Source: JAUSPI01 sp964454305
GTDB taxonomy: Bacteria > Desulfobacterota > Syntrophia > Syntrophales > JADFWA01
Assembly: GCA_964454305.1 (NCBI GenBank)
Contig: CAYVXX010000031.1
Location: forward strand, 1 to 24,044
Direction of reading: 5' to 3'
DNA: 24,044 nucleotides
A program made the translations under genes and the position numbers. The notes under the pieces were generated by a model. That model ran no database searches. It was not told where the DNA came from and saw only the letters and a list, made by a program, of their open reading frames with translations. Position 1 is the stretch's first letter. The number at the start of each line of letters is the position of its first letter. Below are positions 14,514 through 22,100 of the stretch, piece after piece.

Positions 14514-15469
14514 CTGGAATTTTCCTCGACATCGGAAGAATAAATCCTGTCAATGACATATTCCGGTCTTCTTCTGACTTCTTTATATATTCGCCCGACA
14601 TACTCACCCGTGACACCAAGTGCAAAAAACTGAAAGCCTATAAAGGCAAACATTATGGCAAAGAGCGTAAAAACACCTTCTGCCGCCCAGGCAGCACCAT
14701 AGACGAGACGGGCGATTCCAAGGATGATGCCAAAACTAACCCCCAAAAAAGCCATCCCGATACCCGCATACATAATCAATTTTAGGGGAAAATCGGAGAA
14801 TGATGATATCAGGTCGAACTGTAGATTGATAAGTTTTCTCATGGAGTAATGTGATTCACCTGCATACCTCTCTTCGTGGGCTACTTCAATTTCCGTTACA
14901 TGTTTGGCAAAATAGGTGGCCAATGCCGGTATGAATGTGGATTGTTCACGACAGTCGATCATGTGTCGCACAATACTGCGGCGATAAACCCGAAGCATAC
15001 ATCCCCAGTCTGTCATATGGACTCCTGTAATCTTCCTTGCGATAATATTTATTATCCTGGATGGAAATGTCCTGAAGATGGAATCTTTTCTCTCTTTTCT
15101 TATGGTACCAACGACGTCATAATTTCCTTCTTCCATCGCTTTTACAAGTTTTGGAATTTCTTCAGGTGGATTTTGAAGGTCAGCATCCATTGTGACGATC
15201 ATGTCGCCTTTGACAACAGAAAACCCTGAAAAAATGGCTGCATGCTGTCCGTAATTCTTTGTAAGTTCCAGAACCTTCACTTCAGGCTGCGTTGTAAAAC
15301 TCTTCAGGATGGAAAGACTCTTATCACTGCTTCCATCATCTACAAAGATAATTTCGTATTTTTTACCCATATTTCTCATGACGGGAGTAAGACGTTCCAT
15401 CAGACGAGCCAGGTTTGCTTCTTCATTGTATACAGGGATTACTATCGAAATCATTATCTCCTTATCCAT
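14510..15469 (-). CDS. arnC: Undecaprenyl-phosphate 4-deoxy-4-formamido-L-arabinose transferase (ArnC)
   Basis: GT2 membrane glycosyltransferase (319 aa) that moves L-Ara4FN from UDP to undecaprenyl phosphate at the cytoplasmic face. Motifs: SIVIPVYNEEANL (8-20), FVDDGSSDKS (42-51), NYGQHAAIFSGF (72-83), the metal-binding DAD with LQNPPEEIP (95-106), TDWGCMLRVYRR (153-164), and two C-terminal membrane helices (about 231-253 and 265-288) followed by TGEYVGRIYKEVRRRPEY. The match to E. coli ArnC extends over the whole length. It overlaps arnB by 8 nt. AAGGAG inside codons 3-4 precedes an in-frame ATG at codon 6 (15454), so translation may really begin there by reinitiation after arnB. Confidence 0.93.
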   Translation of the reverse strand: MDKEIMISIVIPVYNEEANLARLMERLTPVMRNMGKKYEIIFVDDGSSDKSLSILKSFTTQPEVKVLELTKNYGQHAAIFSGFSVVKGDMIVTMDADLQNPPEEIPKLVKAMEEGNYDVVGTIRKERKDSIFRTFPSRIINIIARKITGVHMTDWGCMLRVYRRSIVRHMIDCREQSTFIPALATYFAKHVTEIEVAHEERYAGESHYSMRKLINLQFDLISSFSDFPLKLIMYAGIGMAFLGVSFGIILGIARLVYGAAWAAEGVFTLFAIMFAFIGFQFFALGVTGEYVGRIYKEVRRRPEYVIDRIYSSDVEENSR

Positions 15470-16613
15470 GATTCAATATCTCCTTGATCGCTTCACAGAC
15501 GTAGAGTACGTCCTTGTCTCCCATACCTGGAAATAGAGGTAAAGACACGATTCTATCCGCGGCATGCGCTGTTTCTGTTAGTTTTTCTTCCATAATTCCA
15601 AAGCGTTTTTTTATATAGCTTAAATAGTGCCCCGGGGGGAAATGTATCCCATAACCGATATTATATTCCGTCAACTTTTTCATAAAATGTTCTCTGCTCA
15701 TGCCCGTTACTTTTACGACGAAGAGGTGCCATGCGTGAACGTGCTGGTATGGAGAAACTCCGGGTATGTCGAGCCCTTTCACACCAGCCAGGTTTTCCTT
15801 ATAGAGATCTGCCAGTTCTTTTCTGCGGTTATTGAATTCTTCCAGTCTGGCCAGTTGGGCCGATCCCAGTGCGGCCTGGATATCCGTCAGATTATATTTG
15901 AATCCAGGTTCGTTTATATCATACTCCGGATTCCCACCTTTACCGTATCTCTTCCAAGCATCCCGTTCAATGCCGTGAAATCTTAAAAACCGCAGCCGTC
16001 TTTCGAGTTGATCATCACTATGTGTTATCATGCCACCTTCGCCGGCCGTGATGTTTTTCAGGGGATGAAAGGAAAAAATGGCTGGATGGCCGAATCCCCC
16101 GGCATGGACACCCTTGTAATAGGTCCCCACGGCATGTGCCGCATCCTCTATTATGGAGAGATTGTATCTTCCCGCAATATCCACTATCCTGTCCATATCG
16201 GCAGGGGCACCCGCAAAATGAACGGGAATTATAGCCTTCGTTCTTTCCGTGATCGCCTCCTCAATCAGATCTGCATTGATATTCAAGGTATTATAATGAA
16301 TATCAACGAAAACGGGTTTTGCACCGCAAAGTGTAATCATATTAACGGTGGAGGCAAAGGTCATGGAGGGTGTTATGATCTCATCTCCCTCTTTTAAACT
16401 TAAAGTGAGCATCATGAGATGCATACCTGCTGTGCCTGAACTGAGGGAGATGGCATGGGATGCACCTGTAAGTTCGCAGAACTGTTCTTCAAAAGAAGCG
16501 CAGATGGGACCCGTTGTGATCCATCCTGATTTTAAACATGAAACAACTCCATCAATCTCGCTTTCGCCAATTGACGGCCTGCTTAACGGTAGAAAATCTT
16601 TTCTTATTTTCAT
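15462..16613 (-). CDS. arnB: UDP-4-amino-4-deoxy-L-arabinose--oxoglutarate aminotransferase (ArnB)
   Basis: DegT/DnrJ/EryC1-family PLP enzyme (383 aa) that converts UDP-Ara4O to UDP-L-Ara4N with glutamate. The sequence follows E. coli ArnB: FLPLSRPSIGESEI (7-20), SGWITTGP (29-36), SSGTAGMHLMML (58-69), AIIPVHFAGAPADMD (127-141), IIEDAAHAVGTYYKG (154-168), and the PLP Lys K186 in FSFHPLKNITAGEGG. Later HAWHLFVVKV and GIHFPPGHYLSYI agree. The start lies 19 nt after arnT ends, and its end overlaps arnC. ArnB rather than a generic sugar aminotransferase is supported by the SGWITTGP motif and by the five arn neighbours. Confidence 0.93.
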   Translation of the reverse strand: MKIRKDFLPLSRPSIGESEIDGVVSCLKSGWITTGPICASFEEQFCELTGASHAISLSSGTAGMHLMMLTLSLKEGDEIITPSMTFASTVNMITLCGAKPVFVDIHYNTLNINADLIEEAITERTKAIIPVHFAGAPADMDRIVDIAGRYNLSIIEDAAHAVGTYYKGVHAGGFGHPAIFSFHPLKNITAGEGGMITHSDDQLERRLRFLRFHGIERDAWKRYGKGGNPEYDINEPGFKYNLTDIQAALGSAQLARLEEFNNRRKELADLYKENLAGVKGLDIPGVSPYQHVHAWHLFVVKVTGMSREHFMKKLTEYNIGYGIHFPPGHYLSYIKKRFGIMEEKLTETAHAADRIVSLPLFPGMGDKDVLYVCEAIKEILNHG

Positions 16614-16632
16614 AAACTAACCCTGTACCTAA

Positions 16633-18291
16633 TCAACATCTCAGACGCAGAAGATAAAAGGCGCCGTTACTCCATAGCACCTCTATGTTCGGAATTCTCT
16701 TTCTCAGTTTTTCCAGTCTCTCTTTGTATTGCGTTACACAGTAAACATTCCCCTTTTTCTTGCAAAGCTTAAAAAACTGCTCAGAGGACAAAAAATAACG
16801 GTTCCTTTCATCAGGGGAAAGTTGTCTGATACCATAGCTCAATTCTCCAAAATCGTCAACAACAGGGGTCCTGATCTTGTTATAAAAATCAATTCCATAA
16901 ACATTAATTCCGTATTGGAACAATTCCTGATCGGCGGGAATGAAAAATTTGATTGCCTGTGAAACAGGGTAAGCGGATTTATATGGGGTTAAAAAATCAG
17001 AAACTGGAAAGACCATAGAGCCTAAAAACAGGGCTGAGAGGAGATAAACTGTCACAAACCATCCCTTATTCCATCTTCTTCTTATAATATCAGGCAGAAA
17101 TATAATCAAGACCTGCAACAATATGGGCAAAATAATGAGAGGAATCCATTCTTTACCTTCAACGGCATGTTTTTTTAGAAAGGGAGGGACACATAGTGCA
17201 ATTATAAACAAACAAGACTGTAAGATAACAGGAAGATGGGTGAGAAGGCTTCCTCTCTTTGACTCGTATTGGACAATGCTTTGCTCGTCATAAAGACTGA
17301 AAAGACAACCAAGAAGGACTGCAATTGGCAGGAAGACGGGTGTAATATAGGGTATCAGTTTGGATGAAGAGAAGGAAAAGAATAGAAAAATAAAAATTGC
17401 CCACGTCAGGAGAAAACGTGTGTCGACTTTCTGCCAGAGAAGAGTTGTTTTCCCTGAGATTCCTCTTATCGCCTGAAATAAAAACGCGCACCAGGGAAGT
17501 GTGCCCAGTATAATGATGGGTATATAATAATAAAATGGGCCAGCTTTACGACATACGTCTGTTGTATATCTCAAAAACTGTTCGTGGATGAAAAAGAACC
17601 ACAGGAAGTCTTTGTTCGCCTTTTGAACGAGAAAGATCCAGGGCGATGAAATCGAAAGAAAGATAATTATCCCGATTGGCGAAAAAAGCCGTAAGATATC
17701 TCGCCATTTCCTGCCAATTAAAAGCCACAGTACCAATATGGCAAAAGGAAAGACAACCCCAATGAGACCCTTGGTTAGAAAGGCCAGGGCGCTGGCGATA
17801 TATAGAAGATAAACCCAAATCTTTTTCTGACAATCTCCTGTGATATATCGATATCCTGCCCAGGTGGCAAGGCAGACGAAAAAAGCAAGGGGAATATCCA
17901 GTATATTTATTCTTCCAAGAATAAAATGGTACAGAAATGTGCTTAAAATCCCTGCCGAGTATAATCCTGTCCTTTCACCGGCAAAGAAAACACCCATAAA
18001 ATATACAAGGATAACACATCCCCAGGCACAGAGACCCACGAAAAGCCTCGATGAAAATGCGTTTTCGCCGAACATTTTGAATGATAGAGCTGTTGCCCAG
18101 TAACAGAGAGGAGGCTTTTCGAGATAAATCACATGTTTCAAATGGGGGGTGATATAATCCCCCGTGCTGTTCATGAGGCGCGGGATATCGCTGTAACGGG
18201 CTTCGTCAGGTTCCATCAATGGCATGGCTGGTAACAGAATTACGTAGAGAAAAAGGGGGATAACAAATAGAAATAGAATTTTGCTTTTCAT
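16633..18291 (-). CDS. arnT: 4-amino-4-deoxy-L-arabinose transferase, GT39/GT83-like membrane enzyme (ArnT)
   Basis: Integral inner-membrane glycosyltransferase (552 aa from this start) that transfers L-Ara4N from undecaprenyl phosphate to lipid A on the periplasmic side, lowering negative charge and polymyxin binding. Near the N-terminus are the first helix, PLMEPDEARYSDIPRLM (the catalytic/metal-region acidic residues that ArnT and PMT enzymes share), GDYITPHLK, and YLEKPPLCYW, all typical of ArnT. Many hydrophobic segments follow (about 11-12), with a soluble C-terminal part. The frame is open upstream to a GTG at 18312 (7 more codons), but the ATG at 18291 starts MKSKILFLF, which aligns with known ArnT starts; neither site has a good SD. 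It is the first gene of the arn block. Confidence 0.87.
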   Translation of the reverse strand: MKSKILFLFVIPLFLYVILLPAMPLMEPDEARYSDIPRLMNSTGDYITPHLKHVIYLEKPPLCYWATALSFKMFGENAFSSRLFVGLCAWGCVILVYFMGVFFAGERTGLYSAGILSTFLYHFILGRINILDIPLAFFVCLATWAGYRYITGDCQKKIWVYLLYIASALAFLTKGLIGVVFPFAILVLWLLIGRKWRDILRLFSPIGIIIFLSISSPWIFLVQKANKDFLWFFFIHEQFLRYTTDVCRKAGPFYYYIPIIILGTLPWCAFLFQAIRGISGKTTLLWQKVDTRFLLTWAIFIFLFFSFSSSKLIPYITPVFLPIAVLLGCLFSLYDEQSIVQYESKRGSLLTHLPVILQSCLFIIALCVPPFLKKHAVEGKEWIPLIILPILLQVLIIFLPDIIRRRWNKGWFVTVYLLSALFLGSMVFPVSDFLTPYKSAYPVSQAIKFFIPADQELFQYGINVYGIDFYNKIRTPVVDDFGELSYGIRQLSPDERNRYFLSSEQFFKLCKKKGNVYCVTQYKERLEKLRKRIPNIEVLWSNGAFYLLRLRC

Positions 18292-18392
18292 CCTTTTAAT
18301 CTTAGCTCTCACGATTTCTCAGACCTTCTGTTTCTGAAATTAAGTCCCTGCCTGATAAAGAACCTACAACGATTCCCAGAACCAATTTTTTT

Positions 18393-18514
18393 ATCATGGA
18401 CTTCGTAAAAAGCTTCGTTATGCCCTTTAGCTGTATTATAATTATAGCGGCAAGTAACCTTTTAGCTAAAAATGACAAAATGGTGTATTTCCGACTTCCT
18501 ACGAGAGCATCAAG
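18393..18514. repeat. Degenerate inverted-repeat element between apgM and arnT
   Basis: The left arm (about 18393-18413) contains ATGGACTTCGTAAAAAGC. The right arm (about 18490-18514) read on minus contains TTGATGCTCTCGTAGGAAGTC. The arms are imperfectly complementary and enclose about 80 bp. The right arm begins right after the apgM stop codon. It resembles the ACTTCGTAAAAAGTC repeats I recall from deltaproteobacteria and is related to the GACTTTTT direct repeats at 6484-6634. A minus-strand ORF that can be read through it has no family resemblance. Confidence 0.4.
18435..18446 (-). promoter_or_regulatory. Candidate tandem -10 boxes upstream of arnT
   Basis: On the minus strand TATAATTATAAT gives two perfect, adjacent TATAAT boxes. 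No good TTGACA lies 16-18 nt upstream of either. If used, transcription would start near 18428 and give a leader of roughly 115-140 nt before arnT. The site lies inside the repeat element. Confidence 0.3.
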
Positions 18515-18516
18515 TA

Positions 18517-19725
18517 CTAAGCTCCGAATTTTGTCAGTCTTTTTGCGTGGGCAAGAGCTAATCCCATAAGATATACCGTCGGCATTCTGCCCAACCCGCC
18601 ATGGATGCATTCCCTTTCGCCAAATCGTTCTACATTGTCCGGTCTGCAGGTGTCCGATGAGAGTAACACGGGAACCGGGTGCCAGCTATGGGAGGCAAGG
18701 AGTGCCGGAGTTGAGTGGTCTCCGGTCACAACCAGGACATCGGGATTAAGCTCGGTTATCACAGGGAGGAAGGAGTCGACCTCCTCAATAACCTTTACCT
18801 TCGCATCAAAGTTTCCATCTTCACCCCTGGAATCCGTCGGTTTGATGTGAAGAAAGAAAAAATCATATTGACTGTAATTATCACGCATGGCAGCAAATTC
18901 AGATTCTATCGTCTCCGTCAGCGTGTTGACTGTCATACCTAAAATCCGTGCGATACCCCTGTACATCGGATAGTTTGCAATGGCAAGTGACTTATCGAGG
19001 CCAAATCTTTCACTGAAACCGGGGTACCTGCGGTATTTCGCATAGCCCCTGAGCAGTATCATATTTGCTTTCTCTTCATCGGAGAGCACATTTTGGGCTT
19101 TGTCAGTCAGCTCCGCAATGATCGCCGCAGTTTCTGCCGCCTCAGGTATCAGAGCCTCAGGCGAAAGCGGGGGCATTCCGACTTTCTGGGGGTCTGTTTC
19201 TTCTATCTCTTCATGTAAATTATCTCCCCTCACAACGACCAGTGCACGGTGTTCCTTTACAGTTTCGAAGAAAACATCATGTGATTTCAGCTTTATCCCT
19301 TCCCGTAATTTACGGCAGAGTCTCTGGTTGGTTTCATTGTCGATACGACCGGCCCTTCTGTCAACTACCACGCCACTTTTATCTATGGTCGCGAAATTGA
19401 CTCTCATAAAGAGGTCTTTTTCTTCCATTGGAAAGTCGATCCCCGCCGCCGCCAGCATTCCCCTACCCACATTGTTCTTCACGGGATCGTAGCCGAAAAG
19501 CGCAAAATGAGCGGGACCGCTCCCCGGTGTTATCCCGTATCCGATCGGGTCGAGGAGACCGCAGATCGATTTTTTAGCCAAACGGTCCAGATTCGGGGTA
19601 TCGGCCGTTTCCAGCTCTGTTTTATCACCCCCGGGAAGGGGGAGACCCCCTATACCATCGAGGATTAAAAAAACGATTTTTGTATCATTCGGCACTACAA
19701 GCTTATCAATCAACTCAGGATTCAT
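18517..19725 (-). CDS. apgM: Cofactor-independent phosphoglycerate mutase, archaeal type (aPGAM)
   Basis: Interconverts 3- and 2-phosphoglycerate without 2,3-bisphosphoglycerate in glycolysis/gluconeogenesis; alkaline-phosphatase superfamily, 402 aa. Motifs: FLILDGIGGLP (19-29, metal Asp D23), ETADTPNLDRLA (39-50), GITPGSGPAHFALFGYDP (64-81, with the catalytic Ser near S69), FFLHIKPTDSRGEDGNFDAKV (290-310), and VVTGDHSTPALLASHSWHPVPVLL (332-355, metal-binding His/Asp). The length fits the roughly 400-aa archaeal-type family, not the roughly 510-aa GpmI. The start has a purine-rich AAAGAGAG-like site. Gluconeogenesis from acetyl-CoA would need this step, but it has no evident link to the arn genes downstream, from which a repeat element separates it. 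Confidence 0.92.
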   Translation of the reverse strand: MNPELIDKLVVPNDTKIVFLILDGIGGLPLPGGDKTELETADTPNLDRLAKKSICGLLDPIGYGITPGSGPAHFALFGYDPVKNNVGRGMLAAAGIDFPMEEKDLFMRVNFATIDKSGVVVDRRAGRIDNETNQRLCRKLREGIKLKSHDVFFETVKEHRALVVVRGDNLHEEIEETDPQKVGMPPLSPEALIPEAAETAAIIAELTDKAQNVLSDEEKANMILLRGYAKYRRYPGFSERFGLDKSLAIANYPMYRGIARILGMTVNTLTETIESEFAAMRDNYSQYDFFFLHIKPTDSRGEDGNFDAKVKVIEEVDSFLPVITELNPDVLVVTGDHSTPALLASHSWHPVPVLLSSDTCRPDNVERFGERECIHGGLGRMPTVYLMGLALAHAKRLTKFGA

Positions 19726-19756
19726 CTCTCTTTTCTCTCTTTACATTTTTTTGTAG

Positions 19757-19803
19757 ATTCCACCGCTTGTGGAATTTTGCAAGATGGCAGGTATCTCTTG
19801 CAA
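19757..19803. promoter_or_regulatory. Two dyads in the apgM leader
   Basis: ATTCCAC-CGCTT-GTGGAAT (19757-19775) is a perfect 7-bp hairpin lying 31 nt upstream of the apgM start. Next to it TTGCAAGA (19777-19784) and TCTTGCAA (19796-19803) form a perfect 8-bp dyad with an 11-nt spacer. Either could be an operator or an RNA structure affecting apgM. The function is unknown. Confidence 0.35.
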
Positions 19804-20031
19804 TGTTTTATTATTTTCTTCTCATCGACGAGGGGTCCCTGATTTTTACTGACAATGGGCTTTACCGTCTTCCATTTCAACAGGTCAGGTTTGCCTCACA
19901 TCTTCGATGACTCAACTGGAGGATTCATATTTATCTTTATTTTATAGCATAAAGTGGGGGGACCGTTCAAATAAAAACCTGAACTTAATCTTTTTTTGGC
20001 ACGCTTGTTATCCCGGTCAATTTGTATTTTC
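19804..20031. other. Remainder of the divergent apgM-folD spacer
   Basis: The divergent spacer runs 19726-20130. Outside the dyads near apgM and the folD promoter, this part shows no gene, no clear repeat and no convincing minus-strand promoter. TTTGGCACGC near 19986 recalls a -24 element, but the required -12 GC is missing. Confidence 0.5.
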
Positions 20032-20061
20032 TTGACATTTGCCGCTTGAACGTACTATAAA
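20032..20061 (+). promoter_or_regulatory. Sigma-70 promoter for folD
   Basis: TTGACA (20032-20037), an 18-nt spacer, then TATAAA (20056-20061). This is the best promoter match in the window. The predicted start is near 20068, giving a leader of about 60 nt. It probably also serves the three glycosyltransferase genes that follow closely. Confidence 0.7.
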
Positions 20062-20130
20062 TTTCGCCTGCGAATAAAAGGGATTAATGGGGGGATATCG
20101 TTTTGTTCCCTTCGCTACTGGAGGAAGTAA

Positions 20131-20982
20131 ATGGCCATAATAATTGACGGAAAGAAGATAGCACAGGACGTCAGAAATGAGATTAAAGAGGAAGTTCTCA
20201 GGCTGAAGGTAAAAACCGGAACAGTTCCGGGGCTTGCTGTCATCCTCGTCGGAGACGATCCTGCTTCAAAGATATACGTCAGGATGAAGGAAAATGCCTG
20301 TAAGGAAGCCGGTTTCTTATCAAGAGAACAGAAGCTTCCTGCCGAAACAGATGAAAAAAGGCTGCTCAAGATTATTGAAGAGCTGAATCGCGATGATGAA
20401 ATACACGGCATTCTGGTTCAGCTTCCCCTTCCTGATCATATCAATTCCGATTCAATCATAGAAGCCGTTGATCCCCGAAAAGATGTCGACGGCTTTCATC
20501 CATATAATATTGGTCGTCTCTTTGCCGGAAACCCTTTTCACATGGCCTGCACCCCGATCGGCATCATAGAGCTTTTGGACCGTTACAATGTGGAGATTGA
20601 GGGGAAAGAGGCCGTCATAGTAGGCAGGAGCAATATCGTGGGAAAACCCCTGGCCCTGATGCTTCTTGCACGACACGCTACCATAACCATGTGTCACACA
20701 CGAACGAAGAACCTTTCCGAGGTCACAAGAAGAGCGGAAATCCTCATTGCTGCCGCAGGAAAGGCTGAAATGATAACGGGAGATATGGTGAGGGACAAAG
20801 CTGTCGTTATAGATGTCGGCATAAACAGGCTCGAAAGTGGCAAACTGGTCGGAGATGTGGCCTTTTCCGAGGTTTCCCAAAAAGCTTCCTATATCACACC
20901 GGTTCCCGGCGGCGTCGGTCCGATGACGATAGCAATGCTCCTAAAGAATACCCTGAATGCAGCAGTTCGCCAACAGGTTTAA
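20131..20982 (+). CDS. folD: Methylenetetrahydrofolate dehydrogenase / methenyltetrahydrofolate cyclohydrolase
   Basis: Bifunctional cytoplasmic C1-folate enzyme (283 aa) interconverting 5,10-methylene-, 5,10-methenyl- and 10-formyl-THF. Signatures: GDDPASKIYVRMKENACKEAG (41-61, with the Tyr49 and Lys53 of the active-site YVxxK motif), HGILVQLPLPDHI (92-104), DPRKDVDGFHPYNIGRL (114-130), TPIGIIELL, the NADP-binding VIVGRSNIVGKPLALML (162-178), and TPVPGGVGPMTIAML near the C-terminus. TGGAGGAAG precedes the ATG at a good distance. The product pool includes 10-formyl-THF, which the ArnA formyltransferase uses, although the gene is on the opposite strand and has a general role. The next gene begins 16 nt after its stop. 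Confidence 0.96.
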   Translation: MAIIIDGKKIAQDVRNEIKEEVLRLKVKTGTVPGLAVILVGDDPASKIYVRMKENACKEAGFLSREQKLPAETDEKRLLKIIEELNRDDEIHGILVQLPLPDHINSDSIIEAVDPRKDVDGFHPYNIGRLFAGNPFHMACTPIGIIELLDRYNVEIEGKEAVIVGRSNIVGKPLALMLLARHATITMCHTRTKNLSEVTRRAEILIAAAGKAEMITGDMVRDKAVVIDVGINRLESGKLVGDVAFSEVSQKASYITPVPGGVGPMTIAMLLKNTLNAAVRQQV

Positions 20983-20998
20983 AATCCAGGGGAACCTG

Positions 20999-22081
20999 AT
21001 GATAGTCAAGGGCGGCACATTTGACACACCAATAAATAATATTCTCATCATACAACTTGGTGATATCGGCGACGTGGTCTGGGCCACACCAACCTTCCGG
21101 GCTGTAAAGGAGACGTATCCGCAGGCAAATGTTTCGATTCTTGTACGGGAAGGGTTTGGATCTCTCCTGGAGGCAGATCCGCATATCCATAGAATCTTTG
21201 AGATTAAACGATTCAAAGGAGGCCTCTTAACCAGGACAAAGAAACAGATCGAATTCGTCAGGGATCTACGAAAGGTACATTTTGATCTTGTCTTTGATCT
21301 CCGTTCAGACGATCGGGGCACCTTTATGGCCTTCCTTTCCGGTGCTCCAATACGGGCTTCTATTCTCTATCGGGATATTCCGTGGCGTGATCGTTTCTTT
21401 ACCCATTTAGTTGTTCCTCCTTCATCGGACAAAAGAATTTATGGCGCCGCAGAGCAATCTCTTCGTATTGTCAGGGAATTTGGTATTGATACGGGTAACA
21501 CGACTCCGTGCCTCTTTATTCCCGATGATATAATGGAGAGTGTACACTGGCTTCTTAAAAAGGAAAGGTTGATGGATTTACGATGGATTACCCTGAACCC
21601 CTTTTCCAGATGGCAATACAAAGAGTGGGGATATGAAAAATGGGCACAGATCGTTGACTGGTTATGGCAAGAATATAGAATCGCCACCGTAATTGTCGGG
21701 TCTCCGGAGGAACGCAACAGGTCAATTGATATTGTCAAAAAATGCCGCCAACTGGTTTTTAATTTTACAGGCAAGACGACTTTGAGTAAATTAACCGGTT
21801 TGCTAAGTCTGAGTTACCTCAATGTCGGGGTGGACAGCGCAGCCCCACACATTGCCGCGGCTGTCGGTACACCTACAATAACTATTTATGGTCCGTCCGA
21901 CTGGAGAGATTGGGCACCTATTGGTGAAACACACAGCGTCGTCACCCCGGATCGCGACTGCGCGCCCTGTCATCAAAAAGGGTGCGATGGTAGTGGCACA
22001 AGTAAATGCATTGAAGAATTAACGGTTGATAGTGTAAAGGGGGCAATTCAGGAATTCCTGGACAAGTATGGACAATCATAA
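20999..22081 (+). CDS. Glycosyltransferase family 9, heptosyltransferase (WaaF/WaaC/RfaQ type)
   Basis: Probable cytoplasmic ADP-heptose:LPS heptosyltransferase acting in LPS core assembly; 360 aa. The N-terminal GT-B motif is ILIIQLGDIGDVVWATPTFRAVKETYP (15-41), with the likely catalytic Asp in GDIGD. The C-terminal donor site is NVGVDSAAPHIAAAVGTPTITIYGPSD (275-301). It is followed by a four-Cys cluster C321-x2-C324-x4-C329-x7-C337, seen in many GT9 proteins. The frame is open further upstream into folD, but the ATG at 20999 is preferred because AGGGGA lies 5 nt before it and folD overlap is avoided. Which heptose or linkage is added cannot be told. Confidence 0.88.
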   Translation: MIVKGGTFDTPINNILIIQLGDIGDVVWATPTFRAVKETYPQANVSILVREGFGSLLEADPHIHRIFEIKRFKGGLLTRTKKQIEFVRDLRKVHFDLVFDLRSDDRGTFMAFLSGAPIRASILYRDIPWRDRFFTHLVVPPSSDKRIYGAAEQSLRIVREFGIDTGNTTPCLFIPDDIMESVHWLLKKERLMDLRWITLNPFSRWQYKEWGYEKWAQIVDWLWQEYRIATVIVGSPEERNRSIDIVKKCRQLVFNFTGKTTLSKLTGLLSLSYLNVGVDSAAPHIAAAVGTPTITIYGPSDWRDWAPIGETHSVVTPDRDCAPCHQKGCDGSGTSKCIEELTVDSVKGAIQEFLDKYGQS

Positions 22082-22100
22082 GCTGAAGGGATTGAGGGAT

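Noticed and set aside
18302..18610. 102-codon minus-strand ORF with a hydrophobic stretch
   Set aside because: It begins inside apgM in another frame and crosses the inverted-repeat element. The hydrophobic part is a by-product of an A/T-rich repeat.
19985..20003. TTTGGCACGC as a sigma-54 promoter for folD
   Set aside because: The -24-like TGGCAC is present, but there is no GC 10 nt after the GG. A much better sigma-70 promoter lies at 20032-20061.
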